64,000 nt of DNA from KK5 sp034043675 (GTDB lineage Bacteria; Pseudomonadota; Gammaproteobacteria; Burkholderiales; Burkholderiaceae_C). The notes beneath the pieces are model-generated. The model had not been told where the DNA came from and searched no databases. It saw only the letters and a list, made by a program, of their open reading frames with translations. Where the stretch lies: the NCBI RefSeq assembly GCF_034043675.1, contig NZ_JAXCLA010000003.1, positions 682,001 through 746,000 of the forward strand. The letters are read 5' to 3'. The translations under genes and the position numbers were made by a program. Positions 23,625 to 32,193 of the stretch are shown piece after piece (within the stretch, counting starts at the first letter, position 1; each line of letters opens with the position of its first letter).

Positions 23625-24865
23625 TGACGTGCGAGCTCGCGGTTGGCGTCGCGTTCCGCGTCGGCGAGCGCCTCGGCCACGGTCTTGGACCCGTTGAGCG
23701 CGGCCAGGAACTGGTTGCCGAAGTTCGTGTTGACCACGGGCAGCGCGGTGCCGCGGGACCAGACGGTCGCGTAGTCCGCCGCCGAGGTGTGGACGGACAT
23801 GACGGGATCGTGCGTGAGGTCCAGCGTGCTTGCGACGCTGCGCCGCGACGGCAGCGTGCCCGACTGGCGCGACCAGTCCGCCATGCCGGCACCGCTCATG
23901 TAGCGGGCGAACGCGATCCCGCCCGCGACGTTCGCGCCGAAGCGCGACACGCCAAGGCCGACGACGAAGGCCATCGTCTGCGGCTTGCCATTGACCCGCG
24001 GCAGCGGCCGGACGGCGAACTCGACCTCCGGATAATCCTTGCGCAGCGAGGCGACGACCCAGTTGCCGTCCATCATCATCGCGGTGCGGCCCGAGCCGAA
24101 AGCGGCGCCCGGGGAGTCACTGCCGAAGTCGTCCTTCGGCGAGAACAGCCAGCGCTCGCGGCGCCCGCGGACGAAGGTTTCCAGGTAGGCCGTCACGCCG
24201 GGTTCGCCAGCCAGGCGCGCACGTCCCGCCGCATCGATGACCGGGCGGCCGTAGCACTCGATGGCCGCCAGGTGCCGCGCCAGATCGCGCTCGTAGATCA
24301 TGGCGGCCGAGCCTTCGGGGAGCCGTGCCTGCACGCGCTTCACGAAGGCCATCAGCGGCGCGAAGTCCTCCGGCACGTCCGCGGGCTTGAAGCCGGCGCG
24401 CGCCAATTGGGCGGTGTTGATGTACAGCGCCAGTGTCGAGTAGTCCTTGGGCAGGCAGTAGAGCCGGTGGTCCGCGCCGCGGAAGGCCGCGAGGAACTGC
24501 GGGTAGAAATCGTCGAGGCCCTGGGCATCGTCGTCCAGCGGCACCAGCACGTCGCTGGCGATCAGCTGCGGCGCTTCGGCCGCCTCCAGGTAGAAGACGT
24601 CCGGCGTCTTGCGGGCGGCGAAGCGCGAGCGCAACACGTCCATGTACTCGTCGGTGATCACCTCCAGGCGGACGGCGAGGCCCGTGGCGCGCGTGAAGCC
24701 GGCAATCGTGTGCTCCAGTGCGGCGCGTTCCGCGGGCAGCGTGGCGCGCACGGCGAGCTTGACCGTGCGGGCATCGTCGGGCTGTCGGCAACCGACCAGG
24801 GCCGGGCCCAGCGCGGCCGCGCCGACGAAGGCGCGTCGCGACAGGCCGACTGCGCCTGCCGTCAT
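23621..24865 (-). CDS. Sugar ABC transporter substrate-binding lipoprotein, Tat-type signal
   Basis: A 414-residue extracellular solute-binding protein of family 1. The N-terminus LSRRAFVGAAALGPALVGC has a twin-arginine SRRAFVG motif and a lipobox ending in Cys26, suggesting a Tat-exported lipoprotein. The mature chain has the MalE-like order: RLEVITDEYMDVLRSRFAARKTPDVFYLEAAEAPQL, LVPLDDDAQGLDDFYPQFLAAF, YCLPKDYSTLALYINTAQLARAG and FGSGRTAMMMDGNWVVASLR. ATG 24865 overlaps the upstream glycosidase stop by 4 bp; longer in-frame starts lie within that gene. The sugar is not identifiable from sequence. Confidence 0.9.
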   Translation of the reverse strand: MTAGAVGLSRRAFVGAAALGPALVGCRQPDDARTVKLAVRATLPAERAALEHTIAGFTRATGLAVRLEVITDEYMDVLRSRFAARKTPDVFYLEAAEAPQLIASDVLVPLDDDAQGLDDFYPQFLAAFRGADHRLYCLPKDYSTLALYINTAQLARAGFKPADVPEDFAPLMAFVKRVQARLPEGSAAMIYERDLARHLAAIECYGRPVIDAAGRARLAGEPGVTAYLETFVRGRRERWLFSPKDDFGSDSPGAAFGSGRTAMMMDGNWVVASLRKDYPEVEFAVRPLPRVNGKPQTMAFVVGLGVSRFGANVAGGIAFARYMSGAGMADWSRQSGTLPSRRSVASTLDLTHDPVMSVHTSAADYATVWSRGTALPVVNTNFGNQFLAALNGSKTVAEALADAERDANRELARQ

Positions 24866-26865
24866 GAGCGTTCTTGTCCGACCGGCGGCTGCACCGCCAG
24901 GTACACCGTGCTCCACAGCTGGGCCGCGTTCGATTCGTCCCGTGTCGCGAGGGAGATGCCGAAGGGCCGGACCGAATAGCGGCCTGCCGCATAGGTCCAG
25001 GTCCACAGCTCACCGTCCGCGGCGCCGCGCGTCGCTTCGATCACCTGCCACAGCGCGCGTTCCGCCAGCGCGATCGCTTGCAGGGTCGTGGCGGGCAGGT
25101 CGGTCCGGACGCCTTGGCGAGCCAGCCCGGCCGCCAGCAGCGCCTGCTGCCAGGACCAGACGACGGCACCGTGGTAGTGATCGGGCCCGAATGCCGCGCG
25201 CGTGGCTTCGCTGGCGAAGGCGGCGTTGGCCACCAGCATGCCGGCATCGGTCATCAGCCCCGCCGGAAAGGCTCGCATCATCGACGCCAGCTCCAGGTCG
25301 AGCCGTGCGGCATCGGGCCGGCCGAACAGCGTCGCGAACGCGAAGTCGGAATGCAGCACGGGCACCGGCTGCCCGGCGCCGTCGAGCGCCAGGGCCATGA
25401 AGCGGGTCTCTCCCTCGGGCACGAGCACGGCCGAAGCGCCCATCTCGTCCGCATGGCGCGCAATGGCCTGCGCGGCGATCTCGCGCGAGACGCGTACTTC
25501 GTACAGCTTCGGGACCTCGGTTTCCCACACGGTGGCGGCGAGGTCCGCGCTTGCCAGCTGTTCCAGCGCCGAGCGGCTGGCGTAGGGGGCCAGCAGGTCG
25601 GCCCTGCCCAGGGCCGCGACCGCACGCAGTGCCGCCGGCACCAGCGCGGCATTCACGCTGTAGGGGTAACGCCCGCCGCCCAGGCCGTCGCTGCTGTCGC
25701 GCCAGTCGCCGACCACCTCGCCCGGCTTCAGCGCCACCAGGTTCGACCACCTGGGGTCCTTGAAGAAGGGCTGCGACTTCGCCATCACGGCCGAGGCGTT
25801 GCGCATCACCAGCTCGCCATAGGCGATGCCCTGCCGATCGCGGCGGTCCAGGTAGGCCTGGGCCCGTGCACGGCCTTCCGGGCTCTCGATCAGGTAGGCG
25901 GCCAGCACGGGCAGCAGCATGAAGTCGTCGTCGACCATCTTGTAGTCGTACATCGGCTCCGCGCTGGCGGGCTCGCCGCGACGGATGCGCGTGAGCAGCG
26001 GGTACTCGCCGATGTCCTCCTCGTGCGCCACTTCGCCTTCGCCGTTCAGCCGCACCAGCACGGTGGCCAGCGCGGCTTCGACAGCCTCCGGCCGCAGCGC
26101 CGGCATGAGCAGGCGCACGGCCATCAGCGTGTCGCGCCCGAAGTAGGTGTGGAAGCGCCAGCTGCCGGCCAGCAGTGCCTCCTGGTAGCTGAGGAAGCAC
26201 AGGCTGTCGAGCGCGCTGCGCATGGTCTGGCTGGCGCGCGATAGGGCCGGCTCGGTCAGCAACTCGGCGGCCGTGATCGGCGTCAGCGGCGGCTCGCCGG
26301 TGAACATCTTCAGCTGCAGGGTGAGGCGATCGCTCTGGCTGCGGAACACGACCCGACCCTGGTCATCCAAGGCCTTGCTGCCATCGATGACCTGGACTTC
26401 GAGGACGTAACCGGCCTCGCCGTCCAGCCGGTCGCGGGCCCAGCGCACGGCATTGCCCTCCAGCTGGGGCGTTGTCATCGCAGTCGCGCACAGCAGGCCG
26501 TCCGACTGGTATTCGCGCAGGGTCCTGACGCTGCCGAGCAGGGTCTGGTGAACGGTGAGCTCCGCGGCATCGACCTCTACGCGCAGGCCCATGCCGTGAA
26601 GCGCGCGCCCCTGGGCATCGATGGTCGACAGCGGTTCGATCGCGCCCAGTTCACGCCAATGGATGGGCTGGGCGGACGGCACAAACCATAGCGCGGCGCC
26701 CGAGTTGCCCGCGACGAAGGCGCCCAGGATGCGCGGTGCCGTGCCCGATGTCAGGACCATGTGTCCGGCGACCGGCCCCTGGCGCAGCAACAGGCTCGTC
26801 GCGTTGCCGTCGACGACGCGGTGGTTCACAAGGGCAGGGATGGGGCGGGACGCGCGGGTAGCCAA
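24862..26865 (-). CDS. Six-hairpin glycoside hydrolase-like protein
   Basis: A protein of about 667 residues without signal peptide, hence cytoplasmic. The N-terminal about 220 residues are beta-rich; the rest is an (alpha/alpha)6-type domain. SWRFHTYFGRDTLMAVRLLMPAL resembles the GRDT block of glycogen-debranching/GH15/GH133-like enzymes, and acidic segments HEEDIGEYPLL, YDYKMVDDDFMLLPVLAAYL and ETEVPKLYEV may hold the catalytic acids. It probably cleaves an oligosaccharide imported by the following ABC transporter. I set the start at a TTG (26865) with GGAG 8 bp upstream; the alternative TTG at 26895 has no such signal. The exact GH family is undetermined. Confidence 0.75.
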   Translation of the reverse strand: MATRASRPIPALVNHRVVDGNATSLLLRQGPVAGHMVLTSGTAPRILGAFVAGNSGAALWFVPSAQPIHWRELGAIEPLSTIDAQGRALHGMGLRVEVDAAELTVHQTLLGSVRTLREYQSDGLLCATAMTTPQLEGNAVRWARDRLDGEAGYVLEVQVIDGSKALDDQGRVVFRSQSDRLTLQLKMFTGEPPLTPITAAELLTEPALSRASQTMRSALDSLCFLSYQEALLAGSWRFHTYFGRDTLMAVRLLMPALRPEAVEAALATVLVRLNGEGEVAHEEDIGEYPLLTRIRRGEPASAEPMYDYKMVDDDFMLLPVLAAYLIESPEGRARAQAYLDRRDRQGIAYGELVMRNASAVMAKSQPFFKDPRWSNLVALKPGEVVGDWRDSSDGLGGGRYPYSVNAALVPAALRAVAALGRADLLAPYASRSALEQLASADLAATVWETEVPKLYEVRVSREIAAQAIARHADEMGASAVLVPEGETRFMALALDGAGQPVPVLHSDFAFATLFGRPDAARLDLELASMMRAFPAGLMTDAGMLVANAAFASEATRAAFGPDHYHGAVVWSWQQALLAAGLARQGVRTDLPATTLQAIALAERALWQVIEATRGAADGELWTWTYAAGRYSVRPFGISLATRDESNAAQLWSTVYLAVQPPVGQERS

Positions 26866-26901
26866 AATCAGGACTCCGGAATGGATGGGATGCAAGGACG
26901 A

Positions 26902-26926
26902 ACCCCCGCGCTTGTGGCGCGGGGGT
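26902..26926 (-). terminator. Strong GC hairpin between receptor and glycosidase genes
   Basis: ACCCCCGCGC (26902-26911) and GCGCGGGGGT (26917-26926) pair perfectly over 10 bp with a TTGTG loop, 11 bp after the TonB receptor stop. No U-run follows on the minus strand, so it may be a partial terminator or an mRNA-stabilising stem that sets receptor expression apart from the downstream transporter genes. Confidence 0.5.
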
Positions 26927-26936
26927 CGGGTTGTCG

Positions 26937-29567
26937 TCAGAACGACAGGGTCAGGCTCACGTTGGCATTGCGTCCGAGGATCGGTCGGGCGAAATAGTAG
27001 TTGGAGCCGGAGCTTTCGCTGAAGCCCGAACGGGGGTTGCCCTCGGTCAGGCCGACGGTGTTGGTGAGGTTCTGGATGCTCGCGAGCAAGGACAGCGTCG
27101 GCGTCAGTTCGTAGCGGCCGGACAGGTTCCAGGTGCCGTAGGCGGGCAGCACGATGGTGTTGCCCGGATCGGCGAAGCGCTGGCCGACGCGGTGGTACGA
27201 GATGGACAGCTCGCCCTTGCCGTCAGGCAGGTAGAAGGTCGGCGACATCGTGTAGTTGATCTTCGGCGTGCGCTCGGGGCGGTTGCCGTCGAAAGCCGTC
27301 GGGCCGGAGATGGCGGTCGTCGCCGAAGGGCCGGTCACGCTGTGGCCGGTGAACTTCGCATCCTGCACGGAGCCGACCACGTTCAAACCGGCCCAGCGCA
27401 CCGGGCGCCACAGCGCGTCGACTTCGATGCCGTCGACGTTGTAGTCGCCCTGGATGGCGGTGTCCGTCGTGTCGGTGCCGAACTGGCGGGAGATGCGGGC
27501 GTCCTTGTACTTCGTGCGGAAGTAGGTCAGCGAACCGGAGAAGCCCTTGGCCTTCATGCGGATGCCGGCTTCCGCGAAGCTGATCTTGGTCACCGGGTTC
27601 TCGCCGTTGGCCTGGTAGCTCGACGAGTACCGGCCGTAGGCCGCGAGGTAGTCGTTGATCAGGTAGTTGGAGCCAAAGGTCAGGGACTTCTCGTTGAAGG
27701 AACTCCGGATGGTGTTGAAGTTGCCGCTGAAGGCGCCGCCGAAGTTGTTGTTGGCCATCACGTTGTCGACGTCCGTGCCGTTGGAATCGAAGGCGCCGGG
27801 GATCGTGGTGTCGCTGGCGCCGATGCCGTGGCGCGCGGTGATGCTGTAGTGCTCGAAGCGCACGCCGCCGTCCAGGCGCCAGCGATCGCTCGCCTTGAAC
27901 TCGTCGTTCAGGTAGATGGAGTTGGAGGTGGCGTGCGAGTTGTTGACGCCTTCGCCCCAGGCCTCGTACTGCAGCACGCTGTTGTCGGTCAGGTAGCCCT
28001 TGACGTTGCCCTGGGCGTCGAGCGCGACGATGTCGAGCCGGCGCGCGTTGCTTCGTACGTCCGACAGGAAGCTGGTCGCGCCGACGTTCTGGTCCTTGTC
28101 GATATGCGTGTCGAAGGCCAGCCAGCCTGCCGTCAGGCTGTTGTTGCTGGTCGTCCAGGTGGCGGAGGCGTCGTTCACGAACTCGCGCACGTAGCGCTTG
28201 TTGTCCGCCGAGATGTTGCCGGCGACCAGGCCGTTGCCGTTGAGCGAACTCAAGGCCGAGGCGTCCTTGATGATCTGGCCGGTAGAGGTGACCTTGAGGG
28301 CCGGCGTGCAGGAGCCGCCGCAGGCTGCGGCGAAGCGGTTCAGCATGCCCTGGACGTCGCTCCACTTGGCCGGATTCAGCCGGTCCGTCGCCGAGACGAG
28401 GCTGGCGTTGTCGTAGCTGAACACCGCGTTGAAGTCGTTCTTGAAATCGGTGTAGCGGCCCTTGGACCTGACGGTCCATTGCGGTGACAGCGGCTGTTCG
28501 TAGTTGTAGCCGATGGCCACGGCGCGCGTGTACACGCCCTGGTTGCGGGCGTCATTCAGCTGGCTCAGCGCGCCGGTGGCGGCCGAGGTCCGCACGGTCA
28601 TCATGGCGTTGTCCGGGCCCAGCATCGTGCCGGTGTTGGCATTGAAGCCCGGGATGCTCTTGGGGTCGCCCAAGCCCTGGACCGGGATGGGCAGCAGGAA
28701 GGTGTTGTGGTCGTTGACCAGCTTGACGTTGACGCTGAAGTCGCCGCCGTTGTCCAGCTTCTTGCCGAGGTAGCCGCGGACGATGCCGCCATGGTCGGCG
28801 GTGAAGCCCACGTCGCGCGGGGAATCGGCGCCGCGGTAGAAGCCGCCGCCACCGCCGTACCAGCCGCCGCCCAGGTCGCCGCCGTAGCGGAGGTCGAGGC
28901 GGCGCGTGGCGTAGTCCGAGGTGGTCAGGCGGATGGCGCCTTCGCGTTCGTCCTTGTTGCGGAAGGTCAGGAAGTTCACCGTGGCGCCGGCACCGTTGAC
29001 GGTGAGGATACCGGAGGTGCCGCCGCGCACAGCTTCCATCCGGTCGATCATCAGCTCCTGCTTGAGGATCGTGTCCGCCAGGGCATTCGTATAGAACACC
29101 GGCAGGCCGTCTTCGCTCAGTTGCACGAAGGTCTGGCCGCCGCCGGCAAGGCCGCGCACGGAGAAGTTGTTGGAGACCTCGCCGCCCGAGTCTTCGACCA
29201 TGAAGCCGGGAATCAGCTCGAGCGCGCTGGCGGTGCTGCGCGGGGCTTTCCGGTCGAGGTCTTCGCGATCGGCGACGGTGACGGCCACCGAGCTCTCGCG
29301 CACCGTGCGCTTCAGGGAGGTGCTGCCGGTGACGATGACGCGGTCGAGCTGGTCCGCAGTGGTGTCGCGGGCCGCTGCCGAAGCCGGAGCTGCGGGTGCC
29401 GGAGCCGCTTCGGCCTGCTGGGCGCGAGCAGCGCTCATCTGCACGATCGCCAGGGAGGCGGCCAGAGCGCAACGGGTCAGCGGCAGGGGCTGGCGGGAAC
29501 GTTGTCGGGAACCGCCGCAGGCGTTGGCGATGCGATCGGCGGAAGGCGTGAGGGTGGGTTCGTTCAC
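26937..29567 (-). CDS. TonB-dependent receptor of the LacI-controlled sugar locus
   Basis: An 876-residue outer-membrane receptor. Signal-like RCALAASLAIVQMSAARAQQ follows an about 28-residue leader; then an Ala/Pro linker, a TonB-box-like DRVIVTGSTSLKR, the plug (STASALELIPGFMVEDSGGEVSNNFSVRGLAGGGQTFVQLSEDGLP, MEAVRGGTSGILTVNGAGATVNFLT) and the barrel ending NANVSLTLSF. I choose GTG 29567 with GGAG 5 bp upstream; an upstream TTG/ATG start (29639/29795) would read through the LacI operator. The gene heads the cluster with the glycosidase and ABC genes, so it likely imports an oligosaccharide across the outer membrane. Confidence 0.9.
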   Translation of the reverse strand: MNEPTLTPSADRIANACGGSRQRSRQPLPLTRCALAASLAIVQMSAARAQQAEAAPAPAAPASAAARDTTADQLDRVIVTGSTSLKRTVRESSVAVTVADREDLDRKAPRSTASALELIPGFMVEDSGGEVSNNFSVRGLAGGGQTFVQLSEDGLPVFYTNALADTILKQELMIDRMEAVRGGTSGILTVNGAGATVNFLTFRNKDEREGAIRLTTSDYATRRLDLRYGGDLGGGWYGGGGGFYRGADSPRDVGFTADHGGIVRGYLGKKLDNGGDFSVNVKLVNDHNTFLLPIPVQGLGDPKSIPGFNANTGTMLGPDNAMMTVRTSAATGALSQLNDARNQGVYTRAVAIGYNYEQPLSPQWTVRSKGRYTDFKNDFNAVFSYDNASLVSATDRLNPAKWSDVQGMLNRFAAACGGSCTPALKVTSTGQIIKDASALSSLNGNGLVAGNISADNKRYVREFVNDASATWTTSNNSLTAGWLAFDTHIDKDQNVGATSFLSDVRSNARRLDIVALDAQGNVKGYLTDNSVLQYEAWGEGVNNSHATSNSIYLNDEFKASDRWRLDGGVRFEHYSITARHGIGASDTTIPGAFDSNGTDVDNVMANNNFGGAFSGNFNTIRSSFNEKSLTFGSNYLINDYLAAYGRYSSSYQANGENPVTKISFAEAGIRMKAKGFSGSLTYFRTKYKDARISRQFGTDTTDTAIQGDYNVDGIEVDALWRPVRWAGLNVVGSVQDAKFTGHSVTGPSATTAISGPTAFDGNRPERTPKINYTMSPTFYLPDGKGELSISYHRVGQRFADPGNTIVLPAYGTWNLSGRYELTPTLSLLASIQNLTNTVGLTEGNPRSGFSESSGSNYYFARPILGRNANVSLTLSF

Positions 29568-29623
29568 AAAGTCTCCAGAAGCAGCCGGCTCCAGGACCGG
29601 TCTGGGGGCGGATTCTTGGGTTA

Positions 29624-29639
29624 ATGCAATCGATTGCAT
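29624..29639. promoter_or_regulatory. Perfect LacI-family operator
   Basis: ATGCAATCGATTGCAT is a perfect 16-bp palindrome and matches the LacI/GalR-family consensus TGNAANCGNTTNCA at every fixed position. It lies 57 bp upstream of the receptor start and about 207 bp upstream of the divergent LacI-family gene, where it can repress the receptor operon and perhaps the regulator itself. Confidence 0.85.
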
Positions 29640-29683
29640 ATAGGGAATTTCCGGATATTTCCGATCATTTCCCGTCAAATATC

Positions 29684-29700
29684 GGAATTGATGCAATTCC
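29684..29700. repeat. Second palindrome in the LacI/receptor intergenic region
   Basis: GGAATTGATGCAATTCC is a perfect 7-bp inverted repeat around ATG. It differs from the LacI consensus (no central CG) and lies 45 bp from the operator. It could be a second regulator's site or part of the LacI-gene promoter. The surrounding 29640-29700 is AT-rich with several GGAATT/GGATAT-like words. Confidence 0.45.
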
Positions 29701-29845
29701 GGCGCCGCCGGGCCCGGCGGACCGCTTCGTATACTGGCGCTCCGTTTTTCGGTCACCTTGGCTCGGCTTTCCCTTGAAGCGCTCCCCACGTTCATCCGAC
29801 GAGAAGGTCAATGCAGCGCCATCGTGGTCGGCGAGTCGCCCGGCG

Positions 29846-30838
29846 ATGGCGGACATCGCGAAGCTGGCGGGCGTGGCCGTTTCCACCGTGTCCCGGGCGC
29901 TGGCCGGCAGCCCGCTCGTCAGCGCGGACACCCGGGCCCGCATCGCCGAGCTGGCGAAGGAACACGGCTATTCGATCAACGTCGGCGCGCAGAACCTGCG
30001 CCTGGGGCAGAACCAGACGATCGCCGTGGTGGTGCCCTATGAAGCGGCCACCGGACAGAATCTTTCGGACCCCTTCTTCCTCTCGCTGCTGGGCTGCGTC
30101 GTCAATGCCATCACGGCGCGCGGCTGGGAAGTCCTGCTGTCACGCGTGGAGGCCAACGCTATCGAGTCGGTGGCCCAGCCCGTTCTCACGGGCCGCGCGA
30201 TGGGCCTGGTGCTGATGGGGCATCTGAACGCGTTCGAACCCTTGAACGACCTTGTGCGCCGCGGCATTCCCATCGTCGTGTGGGGGGCGTTGCGGCCCGG
30301 CCAGCAGTTCTGCACGGTCGGCGGCGACAACTTCAGGGGTGGCGAGCTGGCGGGGCGCCATCTTGTGGACCAGGGGGCGCGGCGCATCCTGTTCCTGGGC
30401 GACCCGGCGCTTCCCGAGTTCGGCCAGCGCCTGGAGGGTTGTCTCGCGGCGCAACGGGCGGCGGGCATCGAACCGGACCCGGAGTTGCAGAAGCCCGTGC
30501 CCCTGTTGCCCGCGGCAATCGACGCGCACCTGGCCTCGTTGGTCGGCGCGGGCATTGCATTCGACGCTGTCTTTGCCGCAAGCGATTTAGCGGCTGCCAC
30601 GGCCATCGGGACGCTGCGCCGCCTGGGCATCCGCGTGCCGCAGGACGTGGCGGTCGTGGGCTACGACGACATCACGATCGCCGTCCATTTCGATCCGCCC
30701 CTGACGACCGTCCGCCAGCCCATCGAACAGGCGGGCCTCGCCATCGTCGATAGCCTGCTGGCCCAGATCGAAGGCCGGCCGGCGGAATCGACGATATTGC
30801 CGACCGAACTGATCCAGCGCCGTTCAAGCCTTCCATGA
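29846..30838 (+). CDS. LacI-family transcriptional regulator
   Basis: A 330-residue repressor from the ATG at 29846: MADIAKLAGVAVSTVSRALAG is the N-terminal helix-turn-helix plus the beginning of the hinge helix region (SADTRARIAELAKEHGYSIN). The periplasmic-binding-like effector domain follows (TIAVVVPYE..., GIPIVVWG, FAASDLAAATAIGTLRRLGIRVPQDVAVVGYDD). Its residues predict binding to a TGNAANCGNTTNCA operator, which is present at 29624-29639. A TTG start at 29774 would add 24 residues and is possible. The 3' end overlaps gph by 4 bp. It probably senses a sugar handled by the divergent receptor-glycosidase-ABC operon. Confidence 0.9.
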   Translation: MADIAKLAGVAVSTVSRALAGSPLVSADTRARIAELAKEHGYSINVGAQNLRLGQNQTIAVVVPYEAATGQNLSDPFFLSLLGCVVNAITARGWEVLLSRVEANAIESVAQPVLTGRAMGLVLMGHLNAFEPLNDLVRRGIPIVVWGALRPGQQFCTVGGDNFRGGELAGRHLVDQGARRILFLGDPALPEFGQRLEGCLAAQRAAGIEPDPELQKPVPLLPAAIDAHLASLVGAGIAFDAVFAASDLAAATAIGTLRRLGIRVPQDVAVVGYDDITIAVHFDPPLTTVRQPIEQAGLAIVDSLLAQIEGRPAESTILPTELIQRRSSLP

Positions 30839-31515
30839 ACCTCACCAGCCAGAATCCCGACCAACCCCAGGCCTTCATCGTCGACCTCGACGGCACCATG
30901 GTCGACACCCTCGGCGACTTCGTGGCCGTCCTGAACCGGGTGTTGCAAGACCTGGCCCTGCCGGTGGTCGGGCGTGATTTCGTCGAGCGCACGGTGGGGC
31001 AGGGCAGCGAGCACCTGATCCGCAGCACGCTGGCTCACGTGGGTGCCGAGCCGCAGTTGTACGAGGACGCATGGGCGCGCTATCAGGCGCACTACACGGT
31101 GCTGAACGGCCAGCACTCCGAAGTGTTCCCCGGCGTCGTCGAAGGATTGGAGCGGCTGAGTGCGCTGGGCCGGCCGATGGCCTGCCTGACCAACAAGCCG
31201 GCGGCGTTCGCGCGTGACCTGCTGGCGAAGAAGGACCTGGCCAAGTACTTCGACAAGGTCTTCGGCGGCGATGACTTCGCGCGCAAGAAGCCCGATCCGC
31301 TGCCGCTGCTGAAGACCTGCGAGGCGCTGGGCACGGCGCCGGCGGCGACGTGGATGATCGGCGATTCCAGCAACGATGCACGCGCGGCGACTGCTGCGGG
31401 CTGCCCCGTCGTGCTGGTGCGCTACGGCTACAACCACGGCGAGCCGATCGATGCGGTGCCGGCTCTGCAGCACCTCGACCGGCTGGACGCGATCGATCTC
31501 AGCGCGTGGGCTTGA
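30835..31515 (+). CDS. gph: Phosphoglycolate phosphatase-type HAD hydrolase
   Basis: A 226-residue HAD-superfamily phosphatase. Motif I is FIVDLDGTMVDT (nucleophile Asp), motif II CLTNKP, motif III with the Lys in ARKKPDP, and motif IV MIGDSSNDARAATAAG. The cap domain insertion between motifs I and II fits the Gph/PGPase class, which removes phosphoglycolate formed by oxygenase reactions or DNA repair. In Burkholderiales gph is commonly located just upstream of trpE, as here, although a minus-strand gene now separates them. The start overlaps the LacI-gene stop by 4 bp. Confidence 0.9.
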   Translation: MNLTSQNPDQPQAFIVDLDGTMVDTLGDFVAVLNRVLQDLALPVVGRDFVERTVGQGSEHLIRSTLAHVGAEPQLYEDAWARYQAHYTVLNGQHSEVFPGVVEGLERLSALGRPMACLTNKPAAFARDLLAKKDLAKYFDKVFGGDDFARKKPDPLPLLKTCEALGTAPAATWMIGDSSNDARAATAAGCPVVLVRYGYNHGEPIDAVPALQHLDRLDAIDLSAWA

Positions 31516-32086
31516 GGCCCAGCAGCGCGTCCTTCAGCTGGTAGTCGGCGGGCGCCTTGCCCAGCCAGATGCGCAGCAGCGAGGCGTAGAACTCGGGCTC
31601 GGGGATCGGTGCGCCCTGAACCTTGCCATTGACGGTGACGACGGCACCGGTGCCGGGAATCCAGTCGACGGCGAAGTCTTCGCCCTTCATCAACTCCTTC
31701 TTCGCGGCGAACATCTCGGAGATCCGCAGCACGCCGTTGATCGACTTGGCGAACTCCTCGCGCGTCGAGTTCTCCTCGATGCCCTTGGTGAACAGCTTGC
31801 CGAGGTCGTTGCCGGGCAGGTCGCGCAGCGCCACGATGTGCAGGCGCTTGGCCGTGGTCGAACCCAATACGGCCTCGGGCGTGTTCTGCTTCGTCACCGT
31901 GTAGAGGCCGGCCGTGTAGATCTTGAAGATGGCCTTGTAGCGGATGCCGGCGCCATTGAGCTGCAGCTTCTGGCCGGCGACCTCGTTGACGGTGTCGTAC
32001 TTGACGCCGGCCACTTCGACGACGTCGGCCTTGGCGCTCAGCGGCGCCACAAGCGCCAGCAGCAGCGCGATCACGAGTCCACGCAT
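31499..32086 (-). CDS. Chalcone isomerase-fold periplasmic protein
   Basis: A 195-residue exported protein with signal peptide MRGLVIALLLALVAPLSAKA. The mature chain has the bacterial 'chalcone isomerase-like' pattern: VEVAGVKYDTVNEVAGQKLQLNGAGIRYKAIFKIYTAGLYTV, LRDLPGNDLGKLFTKGIEEN, and a C-terminal FYASLLRIWLGKAPADYQLKDALLG. Bacterial members are not proven isomerases and some bind fatty acids. GGGGA 8 bp before ATG 32086 supports this start over a TTG two codons upstream. It overlaps gph by 17 bp at the 3' ends and is divergent from the trp leader. Confidence 0.87.
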   Translation of the reverse strand: MRGLVIALLLALVAPLSAKADVVEVAGVKYDTVNEVAGQKLQLNGAGIRYKAIFKIYTAGLYTVTKQNTPEAVLGSTTAKRLHIVALRDLPGNDLGKLFTKGIEENSTREEFAKSINGVLRISEMFAAKKELMKGEDFAVDWIPGTGAVVTVNGKVQGAPIPEPEFYASLLRIWLGKAPADYQLKDALLGLKPTR

Positions 32087-32176
32087 CGGCAATTCCCCAT
32101 TGTTTTGAAAAGTAACGCGTATTCTCGACGGTACGCGATCCGCACGTCTGCGATGGACTTCACGCCGGGTGCGGCT

Positions 32177-32184
32177 GATACACT
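32177..32184 (+). promoter_or_regulatory. trpLp: Extended -10 promoter element of the trp operon
   Basis: The sequence TGATACACT (from 32176/32177) fits an extended -10 (TGN-TATAAT-like, with TACACT at 32179-32184). A start about 7 nt later would fall at 32190-32194, almost on the ATG of the leader peptide. The -35 (TGGACT, about 19 nt upstream) is weak. Confidence 0.5.
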
Positions 32185-32193
32185 CGAACGATC

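Noticed and set aside
24862..26865. Possible missing ABC ATPase disguised in this ORF
   Set aside because: No Walker A, signature or Walker B motif is present; the sequence is a beta-rich domain plus helical glycosidase-like fold.
29639..29795. Longer N-terminus for the LacI-linked TonB receptor
   Set aside because: It would translate through the operator and promoter; the GTG at 29567 has a good ribosome-binding site and still includes the signal peptide.
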